A stretch of DNA of 6,226 nucleotides from NCBI GenBank assembly GCA_002366545.1, contig DFBH01000064.1, positions 4,100-10,325 of the forward strand, in the 5' to 3' direction. The notes under the pieces are model-generated. The model saw only the letters and a program-made list of their open reading frames with translations, was not told the DNA's origin and did not search any database. Below are positions 6,199 to 6,226 of this stretch, one piece after another. Position numbers and translations under genes: made by a program. This DNA comes from Candidatus Oleimmundimicrobium americanum. GTDB lineage: Bacteria; Actinomycetota; Aquicultoria; UBA3085; Oleimmundimicrobiaceae. Within the stretch, counting starts at the first letter, position 1. Each line of letters starts with the position of its first letter.

Positions 6199-6219
6199 AA
6201 AAGGGCAGCCAAAGGTTGA
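6183..6219 (+). other. Possible 7-codon leader ORF with a good ribosome binding site
   Basis: AGAGAGG (6183-6189) lies 6 bases before ATG 6196, a well-formed initiation region. The frame then reads MKRAAKG and stops at TGA 6217-6219. The ATG lies in the 3' arm of the outer stem, so folding could hide it. It may be a leader peptide, the start of a real gene broken by a one-base insertion, or chance. Removing one G from the GG at 6214-6215 would continue the frame as MKRAAKVDRP to the window end. Confidence 0.2.
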
Positions 6220-6226
6220 TCGTCCT

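Larger units (their letters stand above)
6118..6226 (+). other. Structured non-coding tail after rpe; next gene not visible
   Basis: These 109 bases contain no supportable gene. They hold a 65-base nested inverted repeat (6134-6198). A possible second small hairpin lies at 6206-6218, where CAGCC and GGTTG pair around a 3-base AAA loop with one G-T pair. AGGG (6202-6205) can also pair with TCCT (6223-6226) around it. No T-run follows either structure, so no intrinsic terminator is called. The run of foldable segments suggests the 5' part of a structured leader RNA or the edge of a mobile element. I could not match it to a riboswitch class I know. Confidence 0.4.

Noticed and set aside
6118..6226. 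Known riboswitch classes at the end of the window (FMN expected before ribD, SAM, lysine, fluoride, cyclic-di-GMP, preQ1)
   Set aside because: Fragments such as AGAGAGG or GGTTGAT recall pieces of some classes, but no class shows its conserved core in order, and the window ends too early to judge.
6162..6226. TTG-started plus-strand frame reading LVFNLPHREVAYEKGSQRLIV to the window end
   Set aside because: It has no Shine-Dalgarno sequence, begins in the apical loop and stem of the hairpin, and matches no family I recognise.
6169..6226. Minus-strand frame ending near 6169 (GRSTFGCPFHMQPLYVVD then stop) as the end of a convergent gene
   Set aside because: It is only 18 codons with no recognisable motif; other minus-strand frames in this stretch are equally open, so it cannot be told from chance.
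6134..6226. CRISPR repeat or array start
   Set aside because: The palindromic segment occurs once, with no spaced second copy in the window and no cas gene.

Overview
This window is a compact, plus-strand housekeeping cluster from an AT-rich bacterium. It holds five intact genes, all on one strand: priA (replication restart helicase), def (peptide deformylase), fmt (methionyl-tRNA formyltransferase), rsmB (16S rRNA m5C967 methyltransferase) and rpe (ribulose-phosphate 3-epimerase). Every family-defining catalytic motif I looked for is present and no gene is truncated or frameshifted. The first four are packed together (gaps of 24 and 13 bases, then a 1-base overlap) and read as one transcription unit. 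rpe follows after 81 bases and has its own promoter-like sequence.

Layout: 1-117 is a short AT-rich leader in which all three plus frames close by base 40; a -35/-10 pair sits at 51-79. Then priA 118-2565, def 2590-3084, fmt 3098-4030 and rsmB 4030-5370. An intergenic stretch at 5371-5451 carries a candidate promoter embedded in an 8-bp dyad, followed by rpe 5452-6117. A non-coding tail at 6118-6226 is dominated by a nested inverted repeat (10-bp outer and 9-bp inner arms), and the window ends before the next gene is visible.

How the genes work together: fmt formylates initiator Met-tRNA and def removes that formyl group from new proteins, so the two enzymes of the N-formyl cycle sit side by side. 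rsmB adds a ribosome-modification step. priA (DNA restart) and rpe (pentose phosphate pathway) are conserved neighbours rather than pathway partners.

Organism: from established knowledge of gene order, priA-def-fmt-rsmB is widespread in Gram-positive lineages. In Bacillus-type Firmicutes, rlmN, a PP2C phosphatase, a Ser/Thr kinase and rsgA usually lie between rsmB and rpe. Here rsmB is followed directly by rpe, as in the actinobacterial order fmt-rsmB-rpe-ribD. A low-GC, deep-branching Actinobacteriota or a clostridial-type Firmicute are both possible; I infer this from order and base composition only and cannot settle it.

I do not see a novel biological system in the coding part, which is ordinary. 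The part most worth a second look is the structured tail after rpe, then the dyad over the rpe promoter.
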